64,000 bases of DNA from Kurthia sibirica. Its GTDB lineage: Bacteria > Bacillota > Bacilli > Bacillales_A > Planococcaceae. Below the pieces are notes generated by a model. The model did no database searches, was not told the DNA's origin, and saw nothing but the letters and a program-made list of their open reading frames with translations. The DNA lies in the NCBI RefSeq assembly GCF_003143975.1, contig NZ_QFVR01000008.1, positions 1 to 64,000 of the forward strand. Direction: 5' to 3'. Positions within the stretch are counted from its first letter, which is position 1; each line of letters starts with the position of its first letter. Below are positions 17,806-25,549 of the stretch, piece after piece. The translations under genes were made by a program, and so were the position numbers.

Positions 17806-18564
17806 CTATTGTAAAACCGCTTGTTGTTCTTTAAACCAATTAATTTTATTGTGCATTTTAACCACTTCACCAATGATAATAATACTTGGATTACTAATAT
17901 TTTTTTCTGTCACAATATTAACAATCGTCTCAAGTGTCCCTGTCACTGTGCGTTGTTTATCATATGTTCCCCAATGAATAAGAGCGATTGCGGTCTCCTT
18001 ATCTTTGCCGTAGTGTATCAGTTGTTTAACAATATAAGGTAATTTTTGCACACCCATATAAATCGCAAGTGTATCGACGCCCTGTGCTAAATTTCGCCAT
18101 TTTATCGCATCCTCCTTGCCTTCTTGCATATGCCCCGTAACGATGGCAAAACTCGAGGCTAAATCACGATGTGTCACGGGTATACCAGCATAGGCAGCTG
18201 CTGCAATACCCGATGTGACGCCCGGTATAATCTCAAAATCAATTCCATGTTCTGCTAGTACTTCTGCTTCCTCAGCTCCACGACCAAAGACGAATGGATC
18301 TCCTCCTTTTAAACGGACGACCATCTTCCCCAATGAGGCATAATAAACTAATTGTTCGTTGATGGTTTGCTGAATCATCGCATGCTGTCCTGGGAGCTTT
18401 CCGCAAAAAATCACTAACGCCTCTGGACGAGCATTTTTTAATAATTCATCATTCAGTAATCGATCATATAAAATAACGTCTGCCTGCTCAATAACACGCA
18501 AGGCTTTAACTGTTATTAACTCTGCATCCCCTGGGCCAGCCCCAACAATATATACTTTTGACAT
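17806..18564 (-). CDS. cobA: Uroporphyrinogen-III C-methyltransferase (SUMT)
   Basis: 252 residues, started by ATG after AGAGGAGG. It uses two SAM to methylate uroporphyrinogen III at C2 and C7, giving precorrin-2. Motifs: VYIVGAGPGDAELITVKA at the N-terminus, YDRLLN, VRLKGGDPFVFGRGAEE, PGVTSGIAAAAYAGIP and THRDLASS. It lacks a uroporphyrinogen synthase or CysG dehydrogenase fusion. No precorrin-2 dehydrogenase gene lies in the operon. A terminator-like hairpin lies just upstream (18592-18639), so its expression may depend on read-through from the first DUF2292 gene. Confidence 0.95.
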   Translation of the reverse strand: MSKVYIVGAGPGDAELITVKALRVIEQADVILYDRLLNDELLKNARPEALVIFCGKLPGQHAMIQQTINEQLVYYASLGKMVVRLKGGDPFVFGRGAEEAEVLAEHGIDFEIIPGVTSGIAAAAYAGIPVTHRDLASSFAIVTGHMQEGKEDAIKWRNLAQGVDTLAIYMGVQKLPYIVKQLIHYGKDKETAIALIHWGTYDKQRTVTGTLETIVNIVTEKNISNPSIIIIGEVVKMHNKINWFKEQQAVLQ

Positions 18565-18591
18565 CTATTTTCCTCCTCTTAATAGACAAAA

Positions 18592-18639
18592 AGAGGCTCT
18601 CATCATTGCGGCTTGAATCACCGATGATTGAGAGCCTCT
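18592..18639 (-). terminator. Terminator or attenuator between DUF2292 gene and cobA
   Basis: Arms AGAGGCTCTC and GAGAGCCTCT, extended by ATCAT/ATGAT around one bulged base, are followed by TTTTTGT on the minus strand. It lies in the middle of what otherwise looks like one operon, after the first small gene. No alternative anti-terminator pairing was obvious by eye. Confidence 0.75.
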
Positions 18640-18659
18640 AGTCGTCTAGTCAGCTTCAG

Positions 18660-18839
18660 TTATTTAATGATTATTTTATTCGTTACTGTTTCAGGTTTAT
18701 GCGAAAAGCGATGTTTTTCTAAGCGGTTAATCTGAACAATTTTGCCGTTTTGGATTGCTATTTGTACTTCTCCAAATTGAATATCCGCAATTGCTTTTTC
18801 GATAATATGTAGGTGACTGTCATTTAATGGTGAAGACAA
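18660..18839 (-). CDS. DUF2292 (YezD-like) small protein, first copy
   Basis: 59 residues from a TTG at 18837-18839, chosen because AGAGGAG lies eight bases upstream. A longer frame to 18914 would start inside the promoter. The central part (IIEKAIADIQFGEVQI, AIQNGKIVQINRLEK) matches the DUF2292 pattern and parallels the second copy at 16917-17063. It has an extra basic tail of about 17 residues. First gene of the sulfite reductase/siroheme transcript. Function unknown. The link to sulfur assimilation rests on gene neighbourhood. Confidence 0.75.
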   Translation of the reverse strand: MSSPLNDSHLHIIEKAIADIQFGEVQIAIQNGKIVQINRLEKHRFSHKPETVTNKIIIK

Positions 18840-18858
18840 GTGAACCACTCCTCTTTTA

Positions 18859-18881
18859 ATCCTAAGTAAATCAATAGGAAT
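18859..18881 (-). promoter_or_regulatory. Candidate operator for sulfur regulation
   Basis: On the minus strand ATTCCTA and TTAGGAT flank a 9-base spacer directly after the -10 box. The placement fits a repressor site. The cysteine-metabolism repressor CymR is a candidate, by inference. Related half-sites lie before the ABC transporter and thiosulfate permease genes. Confidence 0.45.
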
Positions 18882-18895
18882 TGTTTGTTGAATTA

Positions 18896-18924
18896 ATATT
18901 AGTATTACAAACACATATTGTCAA
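18896..18924 (-). promoter_or_regulatory. Sigma-A promoter of the cys/siroheme operon
   Basis: TTGACA (18919-18924), a 17-base spacer and TAATAT (18896-18901) on the minus strand form a near-consensus promoter. Such strength implies control by a repressor, in line with the palindrome just downstream. Confidence 0.8.
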
Positions 18925-19029
18925 CATTATTTCCCAATTAAGTATAAATTACTTACTTTTCGCATTATTTTTTTGCGAAGTAGAGAAAATTACGGTACGA
19001 TATAATAAATTTAGTAAGGGGGCTAAAAG

Positions 19030-19563
19030 ATGAATTTAGAGCAAACTGCAGTTGTCGTAATAGATGTCCAAGGGAAATTAGCCACTTTAATGAATAATGC
19101 CGATCATACCGTGCGAAAAATAACACAATTAATTCAAGGTGCCAACGTCTTAGAACTACCTGTTTTATGGTTGGAACAGTACCCAAAAGGACTCGGACCA
19201 ACTGTCGATACAGTAGCAGCTGAAATGATTGGCACGCCTATTGAAAAAATTACATTTAGCGCTTGGCGTACAGATGAGTTTAAAAAAGCTTTGATTGCTA
19301 GCGGTAAAAAACAGGTATTACTCTGTGGAATCGAAGCACATATTTGCGTCTTCCAAACAGCTAGAGATTTAAAAAATGCCGGTTTTATCGTTGAGGTCTT
19401 AGCCGATGCTACTGATTCTAGAACAGCTATTGATTATCAAATCGCTTTGACACGTCTACAACAGGAGCATATTTTACTCACTTCTGTTGAAATGGCATTA
19501 TTTGATTTAGTAGAGGTCGCTTCAGGCGAACAATTTAAGAAAATTAGTAAAATTGTTAAATGA
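19030..19563 (+). CDS. Isochorismatase-like cysteine hydrolase (YcaC-like)
   Basis: 177 residues after AAGGGGG. The isochorismatase fold is clear: VVVIDVQGKL with catalytic Asp12, IEKITFSAW with Lys73, and GIEAHICVFQTARDL with nucleophile Cys106, giving the Asp-Lys-Cys triad. The cis-peptide segment before the cysteine is also conserved. Members hydrolyse amides such as nicotinamide, ureidoacrylate or unknown substrates. YcaC-like proteins are uncharacterised. It is a single gene, divergent from the cys operon, with TATAAT at about 19003. Confidence 0.85.
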   Translation: MNLEQTAVVVIDVQGKLATLMNNADHTVRKITQLIQGANVLELPVLWLEQYPKGLGPTVDTVAAEMIGTPIEKITFSAWRTDEFKKALIASGKKQVLLCGIEAHICVFQTARDLKNAGFIVEVLADATDSRTAIDYQIALTRLQQEHILLTSVEMALFDLVEVASGEQFKKISKIVK

Positions 19564-19672
19564 ACGAATGAGGTACATATTATTTGTACCTCCTACGCTC
19601 TAATACCTACTAAATGCATAGGTTTAATACTTTATGGTATACTCGTTGTATTACAATTGGAGGTGCTAAACG

Positions 19673-20617
19673 ATGGAAGAAATATTTTTAACGCGCGCAG
19701 CAAAAAATTATATAGAAGCATACGGTAATGATAAAATCTTTTCAATTGATGATGGGCAAGTTAGCGTAGACCGCCGCTTGCCTCAACAAAAAATGATTAA
19801 CCTCTCCTCTATAGAAAAAACGTTAAATACACATTTTTTGGCACGTGATGGGGAAACTATACGAAGTCGTATTTACATCCCCAAACATGACGGACAAGAA
19901 TTGCCAGTAATCGTTTATTTTCACGGAGGCGGTTGGGTTCTTGGCGACATTGATTATATGGATGGCGGCTGTCAATATTTAAGTCACTTTAGCAAGGCCA
20001 TCGTCATCAGCATCGAATACCGTCTCGCTCCTGAGTACGCTTACCCAACTCCATTATACGACGCATATGATGGGCTATTGTGGGCTGTGAAAAACGATTT
20101 GCATCTCCCGATTAACTTTGCTGCGATAAGCGTTGCTGGGGATAGCGCTGGAGGTAATTTAGCTGCTGCAGTTTCTGCCCTGACTATCGAATTAAACGGC
20201 CCTAAACTGCTGAGTCAATTATTAATTTACCCCGCATTGGATGCGACAACTAAGCGTGCTAGCTACGATCATTACGGAGAGGGTTTTGGTTTAAATAAAT
20301 ATGAGATGAATGATTACTATGAACATTATATTCAGCAAAGACAAGATTTTCATCATTTCACAGTATCTCCTCTTTTATTTACTAATAAGAAATTGTTACC
20401 GCCAACAATCATTATTTCTGCACAATACGATGTATTAAATGATGAAGCGGCGCAGTATATAGCAGACTTACAGGCATATGACATTGTAACTGAGCATCAT
20501 ATACTCCCAGGCCTTATTCATAGTTATTTTAGTAAAATGGACTATTTTGAAGTTGAAACAGCGGATACAACCAAGCGATTAGCACGTTTTATGCTCACCC
20601 AATTAAATACTAAATAA
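19673..20617 (+). CDS. Alpha/beta hydrolase, HSL-type esterase
   Basis: 314 residues after TTGGAGGTG. The oxyanion-hole motif HGGG is at 84-87 (YFHGGGW) and the nucleophile elbow GDSAG at 156-160 with Ser158. The acid lies in YDVLNDEA and the histidine in GLIHSYF near the C-terminus. This is the hormone-sensitive-lipase (family IV) carboxylesterase pattern. No signal peptide, so cytosolic. The natural substrate is unknown, with short acyl esters being typical. A clear terminator follows the stop. Confidence 0.9.
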   Translation: MEEIFLTRAAKNYIEAYGNDKIFSIDDGQVSVDRRLPQQKMINLSSIEKTLNTHFLARDGETIRSRIYIPKHDGQELPVIVYFHGGGWVLGDIDYMDGGCQYLSHFSKAIVISIEYRLAPEYAYPTPLYDAYDGLLWAVKNDLHLPINFAAISVAGDSAGGNLAAAVSALTIELNGPKLLSQLLIYPALDATTKRASYDHYGEGFGLNKYEMNDYYEHYIQQRQDFHHFTVSPLLFTNKKLLPPTIIISAQYDVLNDEAAQYIADLQAYDIVTEHHILPGLIHSYFSKMDYFEVETADTTKRLARFMLTQLNTK

Positions 20618-20629
20618 CAGTGGAATTTG

Positions 20630-20666
20630 AAGCTAAACAGATCATATGAACTGTTTAGCTTTTTTA
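20630..20666 (+). terminator. Terminator of the esterase gene
   Basis: A perfect 11-base stem AAGCTAAACAG/CTGTTTAGCTT is followed by TTTTAG. Confidence 0.85.
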
Positions 20667-20690
20667 GTAATGTCATTTTAATAACATAAA

Positions 20691-20727
20691 AAAGTATCGA
20701 GAACTGACAGTCACTCTCGATACCTTT
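20691..20727 (-). terminator. Terminator of the DUF4242/dehydrogenase operon
   Basis: Arms GTATCGAGA/TCTCGATAC are followed by TTTTTTATG on the minus strand, ten bases past the stop region of the gene at 20737. Confidence 0.85.
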
Positions 20728-20736
20728 TACTTATCA

Positions 20737-21792
20737 TTAACTTGTTTGTAGCCTCAATGCTGTCATTTTTTCCAATTGTCTAATAGTTGGCGTTAAATTC
20801 ACATAAAAATAGCCTTCTCTCAACTTGCGCGAACTGACACTTCCTGCGATGTAACCAGCGGAACCATTATGCAACATACTCGCTTGCGTTGCCTCCAATG
20901 TTGCGTATGCACTCTCCAACCTAAGATCAATAATATCCGCTAGCACAGGCTTGTTAATAATATGTTGCAACCTTTGTTGAAATAAACGTTCTTTTTCAAG
21001 AATATCACTTGCTTGTAGCGGCAAATATTGATTGCTACCATTTTGTTTCCCCTTCACTTTTTCAATACACTGTACCGTAGCGTTCATCACGCCTAGGCCT
21101 AGTGGAATTTGATAGGCAATAAAGTATGGCCGAATAATCGTACAAAAATGACGGGCATCATGAGCAAGAATATCATCATTTGATACGATAACATTCGTAA
21201 ATTTACATGCGTATGTTGCACTACCGTTTAAACCGATAAAATGTGCTTTTTCCTTTAAGACAATGCGTGGGTCAGTCGTGTTAATGATGAACATTACTTC
21301 TGTTCCATCATCGACTTGTGCCAAAGCCCCAAACCAATGGTCATGTCCTAAATTGGATACTGATGGCAATATACCGTTGATCACATAACCCGTCTCGGTT
21401 CTTTCTGCCGTTAAATATAGTTTCTCTAAATCCGCATAAAATTTCATTGGATTTGATAATCCTGTTGCTCCCATCGCTAAACCAGTTTCAAGCGGTTCTA
21501 AAAGTTTCGCTTGTAACTTATGATTTGCTGTATGACGGATATACGTCAGTGCAGCAAGATGACACCATAAACAAAATGCCGTCGTCATACAGATTTTTGA
21601 AGTTTCATAAACGAGGGTACATCCATCCTCAACTATTTCCTCAGGTGTTTTATGCGTTGATTTAAGAAAACCACGCTTACCTAGTTGCACTAAATATTCC
21701 TTGGCATAATAAGCTTCTTCATCGACGTTTTTCACATAAGGTACTAGTTCATTGACGAGTAACTGCTGCAATGCATTTTTATCTATCGTCAT
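20737..21792 (-). CDS. Acyl-CoA dehydrogenase-like flavoprotein
   Basis: 351 residues, short for the family (usually ~380). The acyl-CoA dehydrogenase N-terminal helices, the middle beta-domain (ATGLSNPMKFYADLE, GYVINGILPSVSN, FIGLNGSATY) and the C-terminal helical domain can be followed. FAD-type binding is expected. The position of the catalytic Glu of true dehydrogenases is not evident, so it could be closer to the flavin-monooxygenase branch (DszC/SfnB-like), which acts on sulfur compounds (inference). It is the second gene of an operon with the DUF4242 protein (13-base gap). The ATG follows AAAGGAGAG. Confidence 0.7.
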   Translation of the reverse strand: MTIDKNALQQLLVNELVPYVKNVDEEAYYAKEYLVQLGKRGFLKSTHKTPEEIVEDGCTLVYETSKICMTTAFCLWCHLAALTYIRHTANHKLQAKLLEPLETGLAMGATGLSNPMKFYADLEKLYLTAERTETGYVINGILPSVSNLGHDHWFGALAQVDDGTEVMFIINTTDPRIVLKEKAHFIGLNGSATYACKFTNVIVSNDDILAHDARHFCTIIRPYFIAYQIPLGLGVMNATVQCIEKVKGKQNGSNQYLPLQASDILEKERLFQQRLQHIINKPVLADIIDLRLESAYATLEATQASMLHNGSAGYIAGSVSSRKLREGYFYVNLTPTIRQLEKMTALRLQTS

Positions 21793-21805
21793 CTTACTCT
21801 CTCCT

Positions 21806-22324
21806 TTAGTCTGCTAGTTCTGTTAATGATGAGATTGGTGTTTGAACTGCTTCACGAGCACGTTTTACAGCTGCTTCATCTGGTGCTTCGTAAAAACATA
21901 AGCATTTTGACATATCTTCACAAACATAGGTACGTGAAAAATGAACTTCTGGAACCTCTTCATAATGCACAGAATTTTTCTTCTTGCGCGCTAAGTACTG
22001 ATCCATCGTAATTTCTGCTGGTATTTCCCATTCGACTAAATAATTTACTTCTTCTGGTTTACTTGCTTTTAATGCCTCTAACGCTTGTCCAATCAAACGA
22101 ACTTGTTTTGAAAGATCCGCCGATAAATTAGCTGCGTTAAATGCATCAATTGCCAGTTGTTCTTCTGGCGCTTCAACAATGACATAGGCACGTGAAAAAT
22201 CTTTTGCTACTTGCACGTCTAATACTGTAATAGCTTCGTTGTTATTGATTGCTTTTACTGCTTCCTCAAATTCTTCCTTTGTACGAATACCTGCAATGAC
22301 TGATTCAACTAAATATAAATTCAT
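21806..22324 (-). CDS. Tandem DUF4242 protein
   Basis: 172 residues built of two ferredoxin-like repeats. The first (1-80) has MNLYLVESVIAG, VTVLDVQVAKDFSRAYVIVEAPEE-like strands, and the second (93-172) has VNYLVEWEIPAEITMDQY, RTYVCEDMSKCLCFYEAPDE. DUF4242 proteins are small, and one (SCO4226) binds nickel. Function otherwise unknown. The ATG follows GGAGGG. It heads an operon with the acyl-CoA-dehydrogenase-like gene and is divergent from the HxlR regulator, the likely controller. Confidence 0.75.
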   Translation of the reverse strand: MNLYLVESVIAGIRTKEEFEEAVKAINNNEAITVLDVQVAKDFSRAYVIVEAPEEQLAIDAFNAANLSADLSKQVRLIGQALEALKASKPEEVNYLVEWEIPAEITMDQYLARKKKNSVHYEEVPEVHFSRTYVCEDMSKCLCFYEAPDEAAVKRAREAVQTPISSLTELAD

Positions 22325-22452
22325 AGTATTTCCCTCCGATTAATATGTTTTATGGTTATGTGAGTTATTTTATTATACTCACTCCTAAAAAGCAACTGAA
22401 TTTTCAAAAAATTATTTTTTATGGTAAACTATGCTCAAAAGGAGTGAAAAAA

Positions 22453-22887
22453 TTGAAAACAAAATATGATCTACCGTGTAATATTGCTCAAACACTAAAT
22501 ATACTAGGCGATCGTTGGACGCTCTTAATCTTGCATGAACTACTAGTTGGCGAAACAAATTTTAATACGATCAAAGAAAAACTTCCTGGTCTTTCGGCTA
22601 ATTTATTATCACAGCGCTTAAAATCATTAGAAGATGAACAGATTGTAAAATCTGAACTCTACTCGAGTCACCCCCCTCGTTATGCCTATACACTCACAGC
22701 TAGTGGACTGGCCCTAGAGGATATTTTTAATAGCTTTATTTTATGGGGGAACCATTATGTAACACCTTGTTATAAAGAACTCGTCAGCGTAGAAGATGAT
22801 GTGGCTGTCGAAATAGGTTATTATCGCAAAGATAACGGTCAACGTGTTGAGGCTATTCATGCGAAACCAATATCAACTAAGGTTTAA
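22453..22887 (+). CDS. HxlR family winged-helix regulator
   Basis: 144 residues from the TTG at 22453-22455, chosen because AAAGGAGTG precedes it. The longer frame from 22345 has no ribosome site. The HxlR signature is clear: NILGDRWTLLILHELLVGETNFNTIK, LPGLSANLLSQRLKSLE, HPPRYAYTLTASG. A cysteine at position 9 (DLPCNIAQ) matches the N-terminal redox cysteine used by relatives such as YodB, HypR and MhqR-type sensors in position though not proven in use. It is divergent from the DUF4242 operon, which it probably controls. Confidence 0.85.
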   Translation: MKTKYDLPCNIAQTLNILGDRWTLLILHELLVGETNFNTIKEKLPGLSANLLSQRLKSLEDEQIVKSELYSSHPPRYAYTLTASGLALEDIFNSFILWGNHYVTPCYKELVSVEDDVAVEIGYYRKDNGQRVEAIHAKPISTKV

Positions 22888-22910
22888 GCGTAGTTGATAT
22901 TGGTTTTTTT
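22865..22910 (+). terminator. Terminator of the HxlR gene
   Basis: Arms AACCAATATCAACTA/TAGTTGATATTGGTT span the stop codon and run into TTTTT. The 15-base perfect stem is strong and may serve the convergent transporter operon as well. Confidence 0.85.
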
Positions 22911-23661
22911 ATGCCGAAAAATACTTATGCACGACCCACTTTTCAGCAAAATGTATTATACGATCCAATATAAAGCCGATGATACCAATTGTTAAAATTG
23001 CCATCATCACCACATCTAAACTCAACGAATTACGTGCATCCACAATCAAATAACCCAATCCCGACTGCGCTCCTACCATTTCTCCAGCTACGAGAAAAAC
23101 CCATGCGCTTCCCAAAGCTAAATGTAATCCTCCAGCAATGGCTGGAAATGCTGCTGGAAAGATAATTTTGCCAATTAGCTGAACATTGGATAACTCTAAA
23201 TTTGCCGCCACTTTCAAATATAATGGATCAACACGTTTTACAGCTGTAATCGTCGATAAAAGTACTGGGAAAAATGCTGCTATAAAAATAATTACAATAG
23301 CCGGCATATTCCCAATACCAAACCACAAAACAATGAATGGAGACCAGGCAATCGGTGATACAGGTCGCAATAATTGTACAATCGGATCTAAAATTCCCCA
23401 CAATAACGTCAGTCTCCCTAGTGCTAAACCGAGTAAAATCGCGAGTATAGCCGCTGCGCTATATCCAAGTACAAAACGATACATACTAATTCCAATATGG
23501 GAAATTAATAGACCATCACTACTATATTTTTCAAAGGCATAAAAGACATTTTTAGGTGATGGTAGTAATGCCTCTGGATAGTTTCCCACTGAAATAATTA
23601 GCTGCCAAATTGTTAAAAATAGTAGCGCACTTATTACTAATAATCCGCTTTTCCTCATCAT
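22909..23661 (-). CDS. ABC transporter permease (SsuC/TauC-like)
   Basis: 250 residues with six membrane helices and the BPD permease loop (EAA motif region ANLELSNVQLIGKIIFPAAFPAIAGG). The pattern RPVSPIAWSPFIVLWFG is typical of sulfonate, nitrate and taurine permeases. The ATG at 23659-23661 is preferred because AAGGAG lies five bases before it. A GTG start at 23667 would overlap the preceding stop by four bases. Forms an importer with the solute-binding lipoprotein (23664) and the ATPase (24620). Confidence 0.85.
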   Translation of the reverse strand: MMRKSGLLVISALLFLTIWQLIISVGNYPEALLPSPKNVFYAFEKYSSDGLLISHIGISMYRFVLGYSAAAILAILLGLALGRLTLLWGILDPIVQLLRPVSPIAWSPFIVLWFGIGNMPAIVIIFIAAFFPVLLSTITAVKRVDPLYLKVAANLELSNVQLIGKIIFPAAFPAIAGGLHLALGSAWVFLVAGEMVGAQSGLGYLIVDARNSLSLDVVMMAILTIGIIGFILDRIIHFAEKWVVHKYFSA

Positions 23662-23663
23662 GC

Positions 23664-24608
23664 TCACTCCTTTTTGGTTAATAATGTCGCATCCACAAAC
23701 TCATCATAGCTCGGCGGTTCTTTTGCGAGCTTCATTTCCTGTAACCCGATACCTAATTTTTCATATTCCTGGCGAGAAATAGTCAAATGATCATACGAAA
23801 TCCATTGCAGTGATTGCTCAATAATTTCTGGTTTCACTGGTGAATAAATATGAATTTGTTGCTGTAAAAATGCATCTTTTTTCTCCGCCACTTCACCAGC
23901 TTCAGCGTAATCTCCGACAAAATGCTGCGTAATCTTTTTATTATTTTTAATAAAATCACCGCGTAATACTAATCCACAATCAATTGAATTTTTCCAAATC
24001 TCATCTGATTTCATTAACACACTGCCTTTTTTCAAGGCTAATGCAACAGTGCCAAAAGGCTCCGCTACAATATAACCAGCAATACGTCCTTCACTTAGTG
24101 CAGCTGGCATCTCCGCTGGCATTAATTCCACGACGTTAACATCGCTATCCTGTAAACCATGCTGCTTTAACATCGTATGTAATAATAAATTATGTGTCGA
24201 ATATTTATTTGGAATGGCAAACGTTTGACCTTTGAGCTGTTCAACCTTTGTAATTGTCGGTGTCGTTACAACAATATTCCCCTCTCGATGTCCTAGGGCG
24301 ACTGCTTTTAAATCGATTCCTAGCTCTTTCGCTTTCATTGCGAGTTGGATTAGTACAGATGCCCCATCTATACGCCCTGTATTAAGTGCATCCATTAAAT
24401 CTGGCCATGAACTGAATTTTACGAGTTCTAATTTATAGTGGGCATTCTTTTGTTGCAGTTTTTCTTGTACAAAAAGAGGTGCAGCATGGGTAATCGGTAA
24501 ATAACCTATTTTTATCGTTGGTTTTCCCTCCTTTTGCACCTCGCTTGTTGAACAGCCTGTTAATATAGCAATTGCTAGCATGATCACGATCGATAATAAT
24601 TTACGCAT
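23664..24608 (-). CDS. ABC transporter solute-binding lipoprotein (NrtA/SsuA-like)
   Basis: 314 residues. Signal peptide of type II with lipobox LTGC (Cys19), so it is anchored on the outer face of the membrane. The mature domain has the NMT1/SsuA fold: IKIGYLPITHAAPLFV, DALNTGRIDGASV, and GRIAGYIVAEPFGT. This family carries sulfonates, taurine, nitrate, bicarbonate or thiamine precursors. The ligand cannot be decided from sequence. The neighbourhood (sulfite reductase, possible sulfur-site promoter) favours an organosulfur compound. ATG follows AAGGAGG. Confidence 0.85.
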   Translation of the reverse strand: MRKLLSIVIMLAIAILTGCSTSEVQKEGKPTIKIGYLPITHAAPLFVQEKLQQKNAHYKLELVKFSSWPDLMDALNTGRIDGASVLIQLAMKAKELGIDLKAVALGHREGNIVVTTPTITKVEQLKGQTFAIPNKYSTHNLLLHTMLKQHGLQDSDVNVVELMPAEMPAALSEGRIAGYIVAEPFGTVALALKKGSVLMKSDEIWKNSIDCGLVLRGDFIKNNKKITQHFVGDYAEAGEVAEKKDAFLQQQIHIYSPVKPEIIEQSLQWISYDHLTISRQEYEKLGIGLQEMKLAKEPPSYDEFVDATLLTKKE

Positions 24609-24619
24609 GCCCTTCCTCC

Positions 24620-25396
24620 TTAAATATTAAATTCAATCGTCTGTTGTTCCTGTGTAAACTGAAATTCTTTAAAAATAGCTTCTCTATAATATTGAAAATC
24701 TGCAGATGCTCGTTCTCTTGGTATGGATAATTTCACTTGAAATTCCTTTTGAATTTCACCGGAATTTTGATTTAAGATGATAATACGATCCGCCAAATAA
24801 ATGGCTTCATCAATATCATGTGTCACGAGTACCATTGTTGTTTGCTCCTCATTTTTAATTTTTACCAATTCATCTTGTAAATAATAGCGCGTAAAGGTAT
24901 CTAATGCTGCAAATGGCTCATCAAATAGTAATACCTGTGGTTTCATCACAAGAGCCCTTGCTAAAGCGACACGTTGTTGCATTCCACCAGATAAAGCATT
25001 TGGCATTGTTTTTTCATTTTCCGTCAAATTAACTAACCCTAAATAATAGTCTGTTCTTTCTTGCTGTTCTTTTTGTGCTAACTTTATACCTTCAAAAGCA
25101 AATTCAATATTTTTCCGGACATTTTTCCAAGGTAATAAACCATAGTTTTGCATGAGCATGACACATTGACGTGTTGGTTTGATAATCTCTTGCCCGTTAA
25201 ACAATGCCTGCCCTTTTGTAACACATTCAAATCCACCTAAAATATTTAATAATGTACTTTTTCCACAACCACTTTTACCCACTAATGCAATCGTTTCTCC
25301 CTTCTTTATTTGCAAAGAAATATTATTAATAACTTGTTTTTTACCATCATAATTTTTAACAATATTTTTTAATTCTAGTATAATCTCGTTTGTCAA
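24620..25396 (-). CDS. ABC transporter ATP-binding protein (SsuB/TauB-like)
   Basis: 258 residues from a TTG start with AAAGGAGTGG upstream. Walker A is GKSGCGKST, the signature LSGGMQQR, Walker B VLLFDEP and the switch His in VTHDIDEA. The pattern MQNYGLLPWKNVRKNIEFA is characteristic of the nitrate/sulfonate/taurine subfamily. It is the first gene of the transporter operon ATPase-lipoprotein-permease. Upstream is a promoter-like TTGCTT/TTATAT pair (25440-25470) and ATTCCTATT just before the ribosome site. Confidence 0.88.
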   Translation of the reverse strand: MTNEIILELKNIVKNYDGKKQVINNISLQIKKGETIALVGKSGCGKSTLLNILGGFECVTKGQALFNGQEIIKPTRQCVMLMQNYGLLPWKNVRKNIEFAFEGIKLAQKEQQERTDYYLGLVNLTENEKTMPNALSGGMQQRVALARALVMKPQVLLFDEPFAALDTFTRYYLQDELVKIKNEEQTTMVLVTHDIDEAIYLADRIIILNQNSGEIQKEFQVKLSIPRERASADFQYYREAIFKEFQFTQEQQTIEFNI

Positions 25397-25411
25397 ATCG
25401 CCACTCCTTTA

Positions 25412-25421
25412 ATTCCTATTT
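25412..25421 (-). promoter_or_regulatory. Half-site shared with the cys operator
   Basis: ATTCCTATT (read on the plus strand) lies in the leader of the transporter operon and equals the left half of the palindrome in the cys operon promoter. The right half is weak. Candidate regulator site only. Confidence 0.3.
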
Positions 25422-25499
25422 GTTTTGTATGTTTTAAACAATATAATATAACTTAGTATAAAAAAGCAACTCATTATTTTCTAACTATTCAATTTTCAA

Positions 25500-25542
25500 C
25501 AAAAAAATGAACTTGTATGTGATGATCACACTACAAGTTCAT
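25500..25542 (-). terminator. Terminator of the acyl-CoA ligase gene
   Basis: Arms ATGAACTTGTA/TACAAGTTCAT with an inner TGTGA/TCACA helix run into TTTTTTTG on the minus strand. Confidence 0.9.
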
Positions 25543-25549
25543 GCATAAA

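Noticed and set aside
18565-18924. SAM riboswitch or T-box in the leader of the sulfur operon
   Set aside because: The leader between promoter and first gene is only about 50 bases and shows neither the S-box core nor a T-box sequence.
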